From Pararhizobium gei (GTDB lineage Bacteria > Pseudomonadota > Alphaproteobacteria > Rhizobiales > Rhizobiaceae), in contig NZ_CP119409.1 of NCBI RefSeq assembly GCF_029223885.1, positions 770,001-834,000 of the forward strand: 64,000 bases of DNA, read 5' to 3'. A program made the position numbers and the translations under genes. Of this stretch, positions 52,776 through 62,400 are shown piece after piece. The notes under the pieces are model-generated. The model saw only the letters and a list, made by a program, of their open reading frames with translations, did not search any database and was not told the origin of the DNA. Each line of letters starts with the position of its first letter. Position 1 is the first letter of the stretch.

Positions 52776-54989
52776 TCACGCAGCCTTTGCTGCCACCGCA
52801 TACGGATCAAACCGCCCATAGAACGTCTCGCGCTTGGCCGCCATATCCTGCAGCAGCGCCGTCGGCTGGAAATGCTCCCCGTAGCTCGCCGCCAGCTTCT
52901 CGCACATCGCCACGAATGCCTTTACGCCCATGCCGTCGATGTAGCTCAGCGTGCCGCCGGTGTAGGGGGCAAAGCCGAAGCCGAGGATGGAGCCGACGTC
53001 GGCTTCGCGCGGGTCGGTGACGATGCCTTCTTCCATTGTGCGGGCGGCTTCGAGCGCGATGGTGGCGAGGAAGCGCTGTTTCAGCACGGTGACGTCGAAC
53101 GCGTCGGCGCTCTTCTGCGGGAAGAGGTCCTTCAGGCCCGGCCAGAGCGACTTCTTGGCAGGCTTTGCCGGGTAGTCGTAGAAGCCCTTGCCGTTCTTGC
53201 GGCCGCGGCGGTCGAGGTCATCGACCAGTCTGTTGATCAGCGTCATGTGCTGCGGATCGACAGCGGCTTCGCCCAGATCGGCGATCGAGGCCTTCAGGAT
53301 CTTCTGGGACAGATCGATCGCCACCTCGTCGTTGAGCGAGAGCGGTCCAACAGGCATGCCGGCCATCTTGGCGGCATTTTCGATCATCGCTGCCGGCACG
53401 CCTTCGATCAGCATGTCATAGGCTTCGTGGATATAGCGGAAGACGCAGCGGTTGACGTAGAAGCCGCGCGTATCGTTGACGACGATCGGCGTCTTCTTGA
53501 TGGCGGCGACGAAATCGAGCGCTGCGGCCAGCGCCTCGTCACCGGTTTCCTTGCCGAGGATGACTTCCGTCAACATCATTTTCTCGACCGGCGAGAAGAA
53601 GTGGATGCCGATGAACTGGGCCGGGCGCTTGGAATTCTTGGCAAGGCCGGTGATCGGCAGGGTCGAGGTGTTGGACGCGAAGATCGCGTCCTCGGCCAGA
53701 ACCGCCTCGACCTTTTCGATCACATCCTTCTTGACCTGGCGGTCCTCGAACACGGCCTCGACGACGAGCTTGACGTCGGCAAGGTCATTGTAGTCGGCAG
53801 ACGGGGTGATCAGCGCCAGCAGCGCCTCGCCCTGTTCCTGCGTCATCCGCCCCTTACCAATGCTATCCTTCACCAGACCTTCGGAATGGGCCTTGCCCTT
53901 GGTGGCCGCTTCCATGTCGCGGTCGACAAGGGTGACGGGAATGCCGGCGGCGGCCGTGACATAGGCGATCGAGGCGCCCATGAAGCCGGCGCCGACGACG
54001 CCGATCCTGGCGAATTTCGATTTCGGCGGGCCGGCCGGGCGACGGGCGCCCTTGCCGAGTTCCTGCATCGAGACGAACAGCGAGCGGATCATCGAGAAGG
54101 CCTCGGTGGTCTGCAATATCTGCGTGAAGTAACGCTGCTCGATCTTCAGGCCAGTGTCGAACGGCACCTGTAGGCCTTCATAAACGCATTTCAGGATGGC
54201 GAGCGCGCCCGGATAGTTGCCATAGGTCTCGCGGCGCAGGATGCCGGAGGCCGCCGGCCAGAGCTGGGCCGCGGCCGGCGTCCAGATGCCGCCGCCGGGC
54301 ACCTTGAAGCCCTTTTCGTCCCAGGGCTGAACCGGCTTCAGGCCGTTCTTCAGCATGGTCTTGGCGGCTTCGATCAGCTTGTCGGGATCGGCCAGTTCGT
54401 GCACGAGGCCCATCGCCTTGGCGCGCTGCGGGGTGAGCGACGAGCCGGTCGTCATCATCTGCAGGGCGTCCTGCGCATTCGTCAGCCGCGGAACGCGCTG
54501 CGTGCCGCCGGCGCCCGGGAAAATCCCGACCTTGACTTCCGGAAGCGCGATCTTCACCGACTTGACGTTGGAGGCGACCCGGCCGTGGCAAGCCAATGAC
54601 AATTCAAATGCGCCGCCCATGCAGGTGCCGTTGATCGCCGAAACCCACGGCTTGCCGCAGGTTTCCAGCTTGCGGAAGATGCCGGTCATCTGGCCGCAGA
54701 GCTCGAACAGCTTTTCGGCGGCCGTATCCGGGTTCTTCTTCTTTTCTTCGGCCTGGAAGGTGAACATGCCCTTGATCATCGACAGGTCGGCACCACCGGA
54801 AAAGGTCGACTTGCCGGAGGTGAAGACGACGCCCTTGATCTCGGCATCCGCGACGACCGCGTCGATGATAGCGTTCAGTTCTTCAAGGACGGCGGCGGTA
54901 AACACGTTCATCGACTTGTCCGGCATGTCCCAGGTGACAAGCGCCAGACCGTCGGTATCGGTTTCGATGGTGAAATTGGTATAGGTCAT
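52776..54989 (-). CDS. fadB: fatty-acid oxidation complex alpha subunit: enoyl-CoA hydratase/3-hydroxyacyl-CoA dehydrogenase
   Basis: 737 aa. Residues 1-200 are the crotonase domain with the oxyanion-hole region NGTCMGGAFELSLACH and catalytic-glutamate region LPEVKVGIFPGAGGTQRVP. From about 325 the Rossmann NAD site GVVGAGFMGASIA begins the 3-hydroxyacyl-CoA dehydrogenase, with IGIHFFSPVEKM and NRCVFRYIHEAY later. It hydrates and then oxidises acyl-CoA intermediates of beta-oxidation. It is the last gene of the minus-strand cluster behind the cupin and the thiolase. Confidence 0.95.
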   Translation of the reverse strand: MTYTNFTIETDTDGLALVTWDMPDKSMNVFTAAVLEELNAIIDAVVADAEIKGVVFTSGKSTFSGGADLSMIKGMFTFQAEEKKKNPDTAAEKLFELCGQMTGIFRKLETCGKPWVSAINGTCMGGAFELSLACHGRVASNVKSVKIALPEVKVGIFPGAGGTQRVPRLTNAQDALQMMTTGSSLTPQRAKAMGLVHELADPDKLIEAAKTMLKNGLKPVQPWDEKGFKVPGGGIWTPAAAQLWPAASGILRRETYGNYPGALAILKCVYEGLQVPFDTGLKIEQRYFTQILQTTEAFSMIRSLFVSMQELGKGARRPAGPPKSKFARIGVVGAGFMGASIAYVTAAAGIPVTLVDRDMEAATKGKAHSEGLVKDSIGKGRMTQEQGEALLALITPSADYNDLADVKLVVEAVFEDRQVKKDVIEKVEAVLAEDAIFASNTSTLPITGLAKNSKRPAQFIGIHFFSPVEKMMLTEVILGKETGDEALAAALDFVAAIKKTPIVVNDTRGFYVNRCVFRYIHEAYDMLIEGVPAAMIENAAKMAGMPVGPLSLNDEVAIDLSQKILKASIADLGEAAVDPQHMTLINRLVDDLDRRGRKNGKGFYDYPAKPAKKSLWPGLKDLFPQKSADAFDVTVLKQRFLATIALEAARTMEEGIVTDPREADVGSILGFGFAPYTGGTLSYIDGMGVKAFVAMCEKLAASYGEHFQPTALLQDMAAKRETFYGRFDPYAVAAKAA

Positions 54990-55010
54990 GATGGGTCTCT
55001 CCCTGAGATG

Positions 55011-55388
55011 TCAGGCCGACAGGTGGCTGCGTTGCGCTTCGACGGTCTTGGTCTTCTCCATGACGACGTCGCCTGTGTGTTTGGTTTGCGATGGCTCGAA
55101 CAACAGGAGCCAGCACTCTTCGGCCGCAACCTGGTTATGCTCGACGCCCTTCGGAACCACATGAAAGTCGCCGGCCTTCAACAACACGTTCGGCCGGTCG
55201 CGATATTCGATCGTCAGTTCGCCCTTCCAGATGAGAAACAACTCGTCCTCGTCGTGGTGCGAATGCCAGGTCAGACGGTCCTTCACCTTCGCGAGCTTCC
55301 CACTCTGGCCGTTGAGGTCTGCGACGACGCGGGGCGACCAATGCTCGGTGATTTCGGCAAATTCGCTTTCAATCGTTCCGGTGCTCAT
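55011..55388 (-). CDS. single-domain cupin protein
   Basis: 125 aa. One small cupin barrel with the metal-type motif [18 protein letters not shown] (His-x-His, then Glu) and later [11 protein letters not shown]. It lies 4 bp after the thiolase and 21 bp before fadB, so it belongs to the beta-oxidation operon. Whether it is an enzyme or a small-molecule sensor is not clear. Confidence 0.85.
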   Translation of the reverse strand: MSTGTIESEFAEITEHWSPRVVADLNGQSGKLAKVKDRLTWHSHHDEDELFLIWKGELTIEYRDRPNVLLKAGDFHVVPKGVEHNQVAAEECWLLLFEPSQTKHTGDVVMEKTKTVEAQRSHLSA

Positions 55389-55392
55389 CGCA

Positions 55393-56601
55393 TCACACCC
55401 GTTCGATGATCGTAGCCGTGCCCATGCCGGCGCCGATGCAGAGCGTCACCAGGGCGGTGTTCAAGTCGCGGCGTTCCAACTCGTCGAGTACCGTGCCGAG
55501 GATCATCGCGCCGGTCGCGCCGAGCGGATGGCCCATGGCAATCGCGCCGCCATTGACGTTCATGATGTCGTGGGAAATGTCGAACGCCTGCATGTAGCGC
55601 AGCACGACGGCGGCAAACGCCTCGTTCAGTTCGAACAGGTCGATATCGGCGATCGTCATGCCGGAGCGCTTCAGCAGCTTCTCGGTGACATCGACGGGGC
55701 CGGTCAGCATCAGGGCCGGATCCGAGCCGATATTGGCAAAATGCCGGATGCGGGCGCGCGGCTTGATCCCCATCGCCTCGCCGCCGGCCTTGGAGCCGAC
55801 CAGCACGGCGGCAGAACCATCGACGATGCCGGACGAATTGCCGGCGTGGTGGACATAGGTGATCTTTTCGATTTCCGGATGGGCCTGGATACCGACGGCC
55901 TCGAAGCCACCCATCTCGCCCGGCATCTGGAAGGACGGGTTGAGCGCGGCGAGCGACTGCATGGTCGTCGTCGGACGCATGTGCTCGTCCTTGGCAAGGA
56001 TGGTGATGCCGTTCTGGTCCTTCACCGGAATGACGGACCTGTCGAAGTAGCCACTGTCCCAGGAATACGCGGCGCGCTTCTGGCTCTCGACCGCATAGGC
56101 ATCGACGTCATCGCGGGAAAAACCGTATTTCGTGGCGATCAGGTCGGCCGACACGCCCTGCGGCATGAAATAGCCGGGGAAGTTGACCGACGGGTCCATG
56201 TACCAGGCGCCGCCCGACATGCCCATGCCGATGCGCGACATCGATTCCACGCCGCCGGCAATAACGATGTCGTCCGAACCCTGCGCAACCTTGCCGGCCG
56301 CGAAATTCACGGCATCGAGACCGGACGCGCAGAAGCGCGAGATCTGCATGCCCGGCGCCTTGCTGGAATAGCCGGCCTCGAAGGCGGCCGCCTTGGGGAT
56401 CACGGCACCGGCCTCGAAGACCGGATCGACGCAGCCCATGATGATGTCGTCGACGGTGGACGTGTCGAGCCCGTTGCGGTCGCGCAGCGCCTCGAGCACC
56501 TTTGCGGCAAGACGCGGCGTCGGCACTTCGTGCAGCGAGCCATCCTTCTTGCCCCGTCCGCGCGGCGTGCGCACATGATCGTAAATGAAGACGTCGGTCA
56601 T
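55393..56601 (-). CDS. acetyl-CoA C-acyltransferase (thiolase)
   Basis: 402 aa. Catalytic nucleophile C91 in [10 protein letters not shown], the histidine of [15 protein letters not shown] and the second cysteine of [12 protein letters not shown] are all in place. It cleaves 3-ketoacyl-CoA and is the beta-subunit partner of the downstream FadB (FadA role). It starts 42 bp after the toxin gene. Confidence 0.94.
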   Translation of the reverse strand: MTDVFIYDHVRTPRGRGKKDGSLHEVPTPRLAAKVLEALRDRNGLDTSTVDDIIMGCVDPVFEAGAVIPKAAAFEAGYSSKAPGMQISRFCASGLDAVNFAAGKVAQGSDDIVIAGGVESMSRIGMGMSGGAWYMDPSVNFPGYFMPQGVSADLIATKYGFSRDDVDAYAVESQKRAAYSWDSGYFDRSVIPVKDQNGITILAKDEHMRPTTTMQSLAALNPSFQMPGEMGGFEAVGIQAHPEIEKITYVHHAGNSSGIVDGSAAVLVGSKAGGEAMGIKPRARIRHFANIGSDPALMLTGPVDVTEKLLKRSGMTIADIDLFELNEAFAAVVLRYMQAFDISHDIMNVNGGAIAMGHPLGATGAMILGTVLDELERRDLNTALVTLCIGAGMGTATIIERV

Positions 56602-56643
56602 TGTGGTTTCTCCCTGTGGGCGGCTTGCGCTGTCCGATAGTGT

Positions 56644-56976
56644 CTATTCGAAGAACGTACTGATACGGGCGAGAACCTCGGCCGTTATAAACGGGGGTGC
56701 TTTTTCTATGAAGCGGCCACCACGGGCTTTCACGTCGATTGCCCGAACCTGATGACAAAGAATGACGCCGCTTGTGCGTGTACCGGCCCCCGAAAGCGAA
56801 ACGCTGAATCCTTTCGCACGGGCAAAATTGCCGCCAATCGTGATAGGGGCAATAAACTGTAATCCAAGCCGATTGAAATTACCTTGGGATACGATCAGGC
56901 AGTAGCGTGATTTCGCCTGCTCATGCCCGCGTGTCGGTTCTAGATCAGCAAACCAGATGTCGCCTCTCTCCATCAA
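56644..56976 (-). CDS. MazF/PemK-family toxin
   Basis: 110 aa of the PemK/MazF mRNA interferase family: MERGDIWFADLEPTRGHEQAKSR, YCLIVSQGNFNRLG, TSGVILCHQVRAIDVKARG. The conserved arginine and threonine/serine of the active site are present. It overlaps the antitoxin by 4 bp (ATGA). It is expected to cut mRNA when the antitoxin is lost. Confidence 0.88.
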   Translation of the reverse strand: MMERGDIWFADLEPTRGHEQAKSRYCLIVSQGNFNRLGLQFIAPITIGGNFARAKGFSVSLSGAGTRTSGVILCHQVRAIDVKARGGRFIEKAPPFITAEVLARISTFFE

Positions 56977-57233
56977 TCGATAATCTCATTACCAACGGAC
57001 GGCATGTTCATCCACTCGAGTTCCTCTTCGCTCCACGGCGCATCAAAATCGCATTGGGCAAGAAGTTCCTCCAAAGTATACTTCGGACGCTTCTGGGCAG
57101 CGACGACCATTTTGCCGTCCACCGCCATCACATCAACCGTCGTGTTGGCTTGAAGTCCGAGTTCATCGAGCACCGGTTTGGGCACTGTCATGATGACCGA
57201 CCCTCCGGCATTTCGGAGTGTGGATGAAGCCAT
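56973..57233 (-). CDS. MazE/AbrB-family antitoxin
   Basis: 86 aa from the ATG at 57233 behind GGAG (a start at 57290 would add 19 residues across the operator). The N-terminal AbrB fold (STLRNAGGSVIMTVPKPVLDELGLQANTTVDVMAVDG) binds DNA; the acidic C-terminal tail (WSEEELEWMNMPSVGNEIID) should wrap the toxin. It is paired with the downstream PemK gene. Confidence 0.87.
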   Translation of the reverse strand: MASSTLRNAGGSVIMTVPKPVLDELGLQANTTVDVMAVDGKMVVAAQKRPKYTLEELLAQCDFDAPWSEEELEWMNMPSVGNEIID

Positions 57234-57248
57234 TGTCGCTCTCCTCTG

Positions 57249-57274
57249 AAAAGTTATATAAATGTATAACTTTT
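57249..57274. promoter_or_regulatory. toxin-antitoxin operator palindrome
   Basis: Perfect 10-bp arms AAAAGTTATA and TATAACTTTT around TAAATG lie 16 bp upstream of the antitoxin start. This AT-rich palindrome is the expected site for MazE autorepression and overlaps a likely -10 region. It sits 20-45 bp before the acyl-CoA dehydrogenase stop on the opposite side, so it is inside the operon's intergenic gap and gene edge. Confidence 0.65.
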
Positions 57275-57293
57275 CCTCTCCCTTGTCCAATCT

Positions 57294-59090
57294 TCAAAAC
57301 GCCGCAGCATCCAGCGCCATGGTCGTGTCGGCACCGGCTTCGATGCGGGTGCGGCGCAGTGCCGTTTCCGGCATGATGCGCTCCATATAGAACTTCGCCG
57401 TGATCAGCTTGTTCTTCAGGTAGTCTTCGCGCGCCGTATCGCCTTCAGCCAGCTTCTGCTCGGCTGTCTTGGCAATCTTCGCCCACATATAGCCGAGTAC
57501 GACGAGGCCGAAGAGGTGCATGTAGTCGGTGGAGCCGGCACCGGCATTGTCGGGCTTTGCCATGGCATTGCCCATGAACCACATGGTCGCCGCCTGCAGG
57601 TCGTTCAAGCCCTTCTTCAGACCCTTGGTGTAGACGACCAGCTTTTCATCCGAGCGGTTTTCCTCGCAGAAATCGCCGATTTCCTTGAACAGGGCCGTGA
57701 TCGCCCGGCCGCCGTTCAGCGCCAGCTTGCGACCGACGAGATCGAGCGCCTGGACGCCGTTGGCGCCCTCGTAGATCATCGCGATGCGGGCATCGCGGAC
57801 ATACTGGCTCATGCCCCATTCTTCAATATAGCCGTGGCCGCCATACATCTGCTGGGCCATCACCGCGTGGTCGAAGCCCTTGTCGGTCAGAACACCCTTG
57901 AGGATCGGCGTCATCAGGCCAAGAATGTCGTCCGCTGTCTGGCGGTCATTGTCGTTGTCGCCGCGGTGCGCGATGTCGGATTTCAGCGCGGTCCACAGCG
58001 TAAACGCGCGGCCGGCCTCGTTGAAGGCCTTGATGGTCATCAGCGTGCGGCGCACGTCCGGATGCACGATGATCGGGTCGGCTTGTCTGTCCGGTGCCTT
58101 GGCACCAGAAAGCGAACGGCCCTGGATACGTTCGCGGGCATAATTGGCGGCGTTCTGGTAGGCTACTTCGGCGATGGACAGACCCTGCAGGCCGACGCCG
58201 AGGCGGGCTTCGTTCATCATCACGAACATGGCGTTGAGGCCCTTGTTCTCCGCGCCGATGAGATAGCCGATGGCCTCGTCATAGTTCATGACGCAGGTCG
58301 AATTGCCGTGAATACCCATCTTGTGCTCGATTGCGCCGCAGGACACCGTGTTGCGCGCGCCGACCGAGCCGTCGGCCTCGACGTGAAACTTCGGAACGAT
58401 GAACAGCGAGATGCCCTTGGTGCCTTCAGGCGCGCCCTCGATGCGGGCGATGACCAGATGGACGATATTGTCGGACATATCGTGTTCACCGGCGGAAATG
58501 AAGATCTTCTGACCGGACAGCTTGTAGGAGCCATCCCCCTGCGGCACGGCCTTGGTGCGCAGCAGGCCGAGATCGGTACCGCAATGCGGCTCCGTCAGGT
58601 TCATCGTGCCGGTCCACTCGCCCGACACCATCTTCGGCAGGTAGGTCGTTTTCTGATCGTCGCTACCATGCACGAGGATCGCGGCAATGGCGCCCTGGGT
58701 CAGGCCCGGATACATGGTCAGCGCCATGTTGGCCGACGACATATATTCGCCGATTGCGGTGTGAAGCGTATAGGGCAGGCCTTGGCCACCGAATTCCTCC
58801 GGAACCGACAGGCCGAGCCAACCGCCTTCGCGATACCGGTCGAAGGCCTGCTTGTAGCCTTTCGGCGTCGTCACCGTCGCGTCGGCATTGCGCGTGCAGC
58901 CTTCCTGGTCGCCGGAAAGATTGACCGGGAACAGGACCTCCTCCGCAAGTTTCGCTGCCTCGCCAACGATCGCCTCGATCATGTCCGGGGTGGCATCTGC
59001 AAAGCCGGGGAGATTATTGTAGCGTTCGATGCCGAGAACGTCGTTCAAAATGAAAAGCGTGTCTTCGACCGGTGCCTTGTAAATTGGCAT
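57294..59090 (-). CDS. acyl-CoA dehydrogenase
   Basis: 598 aa, the long bacterial form with an extra C-terminal domain (acetyl-CoA dehydrogenase C-terminal-like) after residue about 470. Conserved patterns: AIGEYMSSANMALTMYPGLTQG, TEPHCGTDLGLLRTKA (FAD/substrate), MYGGHGYIEEWGMSQYVRDARI and IYEGANGVQALDLVGRK. It catalyses the first step of beta-oxidation, giving FADH2. It leads the minus-strand cluster. A fad/liu-like palindrome sits about 80-110 bp upstream of the start. Confidence 0.93.
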   Translation of the reverse strand: MPIYKAPVEDTLFILNDVLGIERYNNLPGFADATPDMIEAIVGEAAKLAEEVLFPVNLSGDQEGCTRNADATVTTPKGYKQAFDRYREGGWLGLSVPEEFGGQGLPYTLHTAIGEYMSSANMALTMYPGLTQGAIAAILVHGSDDQKTTYLPKMVSGEWTGTMNLTEPHCGTDLGLLRTKAVPQGDGSYKLSGQKIFISAGEHDMSDNIVHLVIARIEGAPEGTKGISLFIVPKFHVEADGSVGARNTVSCGAIEHKMGIHGNSTCVMNYDEAIGYLIGAENKGLNAMFVMMNEARLGVGLQGLSIAEVAYQNAANYARERIQGRSLSGAKAPDRQADPIIVHPDVRRTLMTIKAFNEAGRAFTLWTALKSDIAHRGDNDNDRQTADDILGLMTPILKGVLTDKGFDHAVMAQQMYGGHGYIEEWGMSQYVRDARIAMIYEGANGVQALDLVGRKLALNGGRAITALFKEIGDFCEENRSDEKLVVYTKGLKKGLNDLQAATMWFMGNAMAKPDNAGAGSTDYMHLFGLVVLGYMWAKIAKTAEQKLAEGDTAREDYLKNKLITAKFYMERIMPETALRRTRIEAGADTTMALDAAAF

Positions 59091-59480
59091 ATATCCTGTT
59101 CCTCACCTTTAGCCCCGGCAATAATCCGCTGGCAGGGCCGTACCACCTCAATATCGAGCATGCTACAAAATTTTGACGTTTGCGTAAACGTCAAAATTGA
59201 GAGCGTGCCGGTTTTGGCGCCGTCGTTCAGATGGCGCGCCCAACCGGCGCATGAACCCTTTTGGCAGGCTGCGCCCACGAATTGGTTAAAAAATTTTCAG
59301 TCAGGTTAACGGCTTGTTTACCACGTTTCGAGATGGTGAGCACTGAGATGGTCAAAGCTGCAACTGTCCTGTCTTCGCGTCGCTGCAGCCTTTGTCCAGG
59401 TCGGTAACGGTTTGAGGGAAAGCGCGACGACGCTTTTCAGCCGGAAAGCCGATCAAGGCCGATGGAAGAGGCGAAGAACG
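59091..59480. other. divergent acyl-CoA dehydrogenase/podJ control region
   Basis: 390 bp without a convincing gene. It contains the fad/liu-type operator at 59172-59196. Two TTAA half-sites near 59284 and 59305 are 16 bp apart, not the 7 bp of a CtrA box. No clear sigma70 promoter for the podJ-like gene was found. Confidence 0.5.
59172..59196. promoter_or_regulatory. fad/liu-type operator upstream of acyl-CoA dehydrogenase
   Basis: An almost perfect palindrome, TTTTGACGTTTGCGTAAACG followed by TCAAAA. It is the better of two copies of this pattern in the window, the other being at 20216-20240. Such sites are typical for regulators of fatty-acid or branched-chain amino-acid breakdown. The protein that binds it is not in the window. 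Confidence 0.6.
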
Positions 59481-62400
59481 ATGAATGGATCGCGATCAAA
59501 CACTCCACGACCCGGCGCCCTCGGCGACAGGTCGTCACTCGACGCGCTCAATCGCACGATCGAAGGTCTGGAGGCCCGTATCGAAGGATTGATGGGGACA
59601 GCGGCACGCGATCTGCGCAAAACTGCTGTCGAACGCGAGACGACCCGGCCGAACCCGATCGATGAAATCATGCAGCGCCAGCGGATCCTGACTGCCAGCC
59701 GCGAGCGCGAGATTTCGCGCGAGCGGCCGGACATCCGCAACACCGAGCTGCGCAGCTATGCGGAGCGGCGGGTAGAGCCGACGCGGACGCAGCCCCGCTC
59801 CATCCACGATGTTCCGGCTGCCATCCACGATGTTCCGGCTGAAAGTGCCGCCAAAACCCAGTTTCGCAGCGCACCTTATACCGACGAGACGCCGCGCCGC
59901 GATAAGGTGGCGCCTTTACGTGAGGAGTTGAGACGGCCCGAAAATCCCCGCGCCGTCCGGGCGGCTGTCGAAATGCCGCGCGCCGATGCACAAACGACAG
60001 AAATCGCCCAGGCTCTGGTCAGCCTGCGCCAGGAACTCAAGAAGGATCTGAGCGAAGGCCTGTCACGCGAAATGACCGCATTGCGCGCCGAACTGCGTGG
60101 CATTACCGCTGAAGCCGCGCAGGAGCATACGGTTGCCGAAGACATCCGCGGCGACTTGCAGAAACTCTCCGACAGCATCACGCAGCTTGGCCGCCAGGCA
60201 TCGCCCACGCAGGCAGATGCGCTGAAAGTCGAATTCGACGAGCTCCGTATCATGATCGACGGGCTTGCCCGGGAAGACAGCGTGCGCCGGATGGAAAACC
60301 GGTGGACGGGTGTCGAGGACCGGATGAACGTTTTCGATGCCAATCGCGATGACGAACTGGTGGCGCTCGCCTACCGGCTGGACGAGATAAAGTCCCAGAT
60401 AGGCTCGATGAACACCAGCCCGGCTCTTCATGCGCTGGAAGACAAACTGGTTTCCGTGGCGCAGGCGATCGAACTGATCGGTCGCCATATACAGCCCGAT
60501 GACCGGCGCTTTGTATCACAATTCGCCGATCTCGATGCGCGACTGGATGAAATCAGCCGGGCGATCGTCGCGTCCGGCCGCACTGCCGCCCCCGATCTGG
60601 CCGGCGTTGGCCGTGTGGAAAACAGGATTGCCGATCTGGCCCGCCAGATCGATACGCTGCAGCACCCGTCCGACAACGGCCTGGGTGCCCGCATAGAGGC
60701 GCTGACGGCGCGCGTCGAGGAACTGGCCGGCGAGGAAGCGGCACTGCGTCTCGAGGAACGGCTCGACCAGTTGTCCCTGATGCTGGAGCATTCCCAGAAA
60801 GCGTCCGCTCAGCCGGATTTGACCGGGTATCTCTCCGATATCTCGCGCAAGATCGACGCCCTTGATCAGGGAACCTTCAACGAGGCGCTGGCCGAGCGTC
60901 TTGACGATCTCGCCCGTCGCATCGACCAACTCGACATGCCCGCAGTCCAGCCCGAAAGCGGCCGCTTCGACAGGCTGGAAGGCCAGCTATCGGATATTGC
61001 GCTCCGGCTCGAAGAGACGCAGGCCGCGCCCTATGACGACAGCGAGATCCTGCGAAGCCTGCAGGACCAGATCGCCAATCTGTCGAGCCTGGTCAGCCAG
61101 CCGCGCGAGATGGAAGCGAGCACCGTTCCGGCGGAGTTCGAAGGCCGCATGAACGCGCTGGAAGACTATCTGGCGACCAGCGACGAATATATTATCGAAG
61201 CGGCGCGCCAGGCGGCCGAAGCCGTCATGGAGGCCTATAGCCGCAACGGTGCCGGACAGTCGGCATCCAACGGATCCGGCGCGGATCTCGCAGCGATCTC
61301 GGCGCTGGCCGACGATCTGAAAGTACTGGAAAATCTCAGCCGTTCGAGCGAGGAACGCACGGCGCGCACCTTCGAGGCGTTACACGAGACACTCGTGCAC
61401 ATCGCCGAAAAACTGGAGCGGCTGGAAGAGCGCGGGTTCGAGCAGCCGGAGCAGACCAGGGCGTTCGGCATGCGTGGCCACGATGCCCACCCGGCTATGC
61501 CGAGGGCCTTGGCAGCTGATTTGGGCGACGACGATGACCGAGCTGATGCGGGTTTCGGACATCGCTACGACGATCTGAAGCGGGACATGCAGGGGCTTGC
61601 CGCCGAGGATGAACCGACCCAGCCGTCGCGGGCCGCCGTTGCCGAGGCGGTGCAGGCCGTATCCGATCAGGCCAGCGTCCATGTGGACGATGTAAAGACC
61701 GCCGCTCCGCCGGCCAGATCAGGACTTCTCGCCGGGTTGACGAAGCGGTTCGCACCCAAGCGCGGCGAGCCTGCCCACACACCCGAGCGCCAATTGGTCG
61801 AGCCGACGCCGACGCTTGACGCTGCGCTCGCCATCGAACCCAATGTCGCCAATCAGCTGCTGGAGCCCGGTTCCGGCGTGCCGGATGTCAAGAAGATTCT
61901 GGAGCGGGTTCGCGCCGGCCAGACCGGCCGCAACGCCCTGCCAAGCGAGGCCGACAAAGCCGATTTCATCGCCGCGGCGCGGCGTGCCGCCCAGCTTGCG
62001 GCAGAAGAAACCGATAATCTCAACCGCTCGAAGGGTGGCGCGGCCGCAGCCCCGCTCGGCGCTCTTTCCCGGCATCGGCGACCCCTTCTCATGGCAGTCG
62101 GCGCCGTGCTTTTGGCGATCATGTCCTATCCGTTGGTCAACACGCTGATCCTGGGAGACGAGGCGCCGGTCGCCGTCATTGAACAGCCCGTTGCAGAGCA
62201 ACCCCTTGTTGGGGAGCCCTCTCAGGCGGAGCAGCAAACGGCCGCCGTTGCGATGGCGCCGGAAACCGATGATGGAGCCGTCGAACCTCTGGCTTCGCTT
62301 CAGCCGCAGACCGAGGATGCCGGGGCGGAGCCGCCCGCGGCAGGGCCGGAGGATGCGATCACAGCCGAAGGAAGCGAAACCGGCATCGAAGTCCCCGCTG

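Noticed and set aside
52872..54173. 433-codon plus frame opposite fadB
   Set aside because: Shadow frame; similar long antisense frames occur opposite the thiolase (55231-56640) and acyl-CoA dehydrogenase (57516-59309), as expected from codon bias.
59284..59308. Possible CtrA box before podJ
   Set aside because: The TTAA half-sites are 16 bp apart rather than 7, so it does not meet the consensus.
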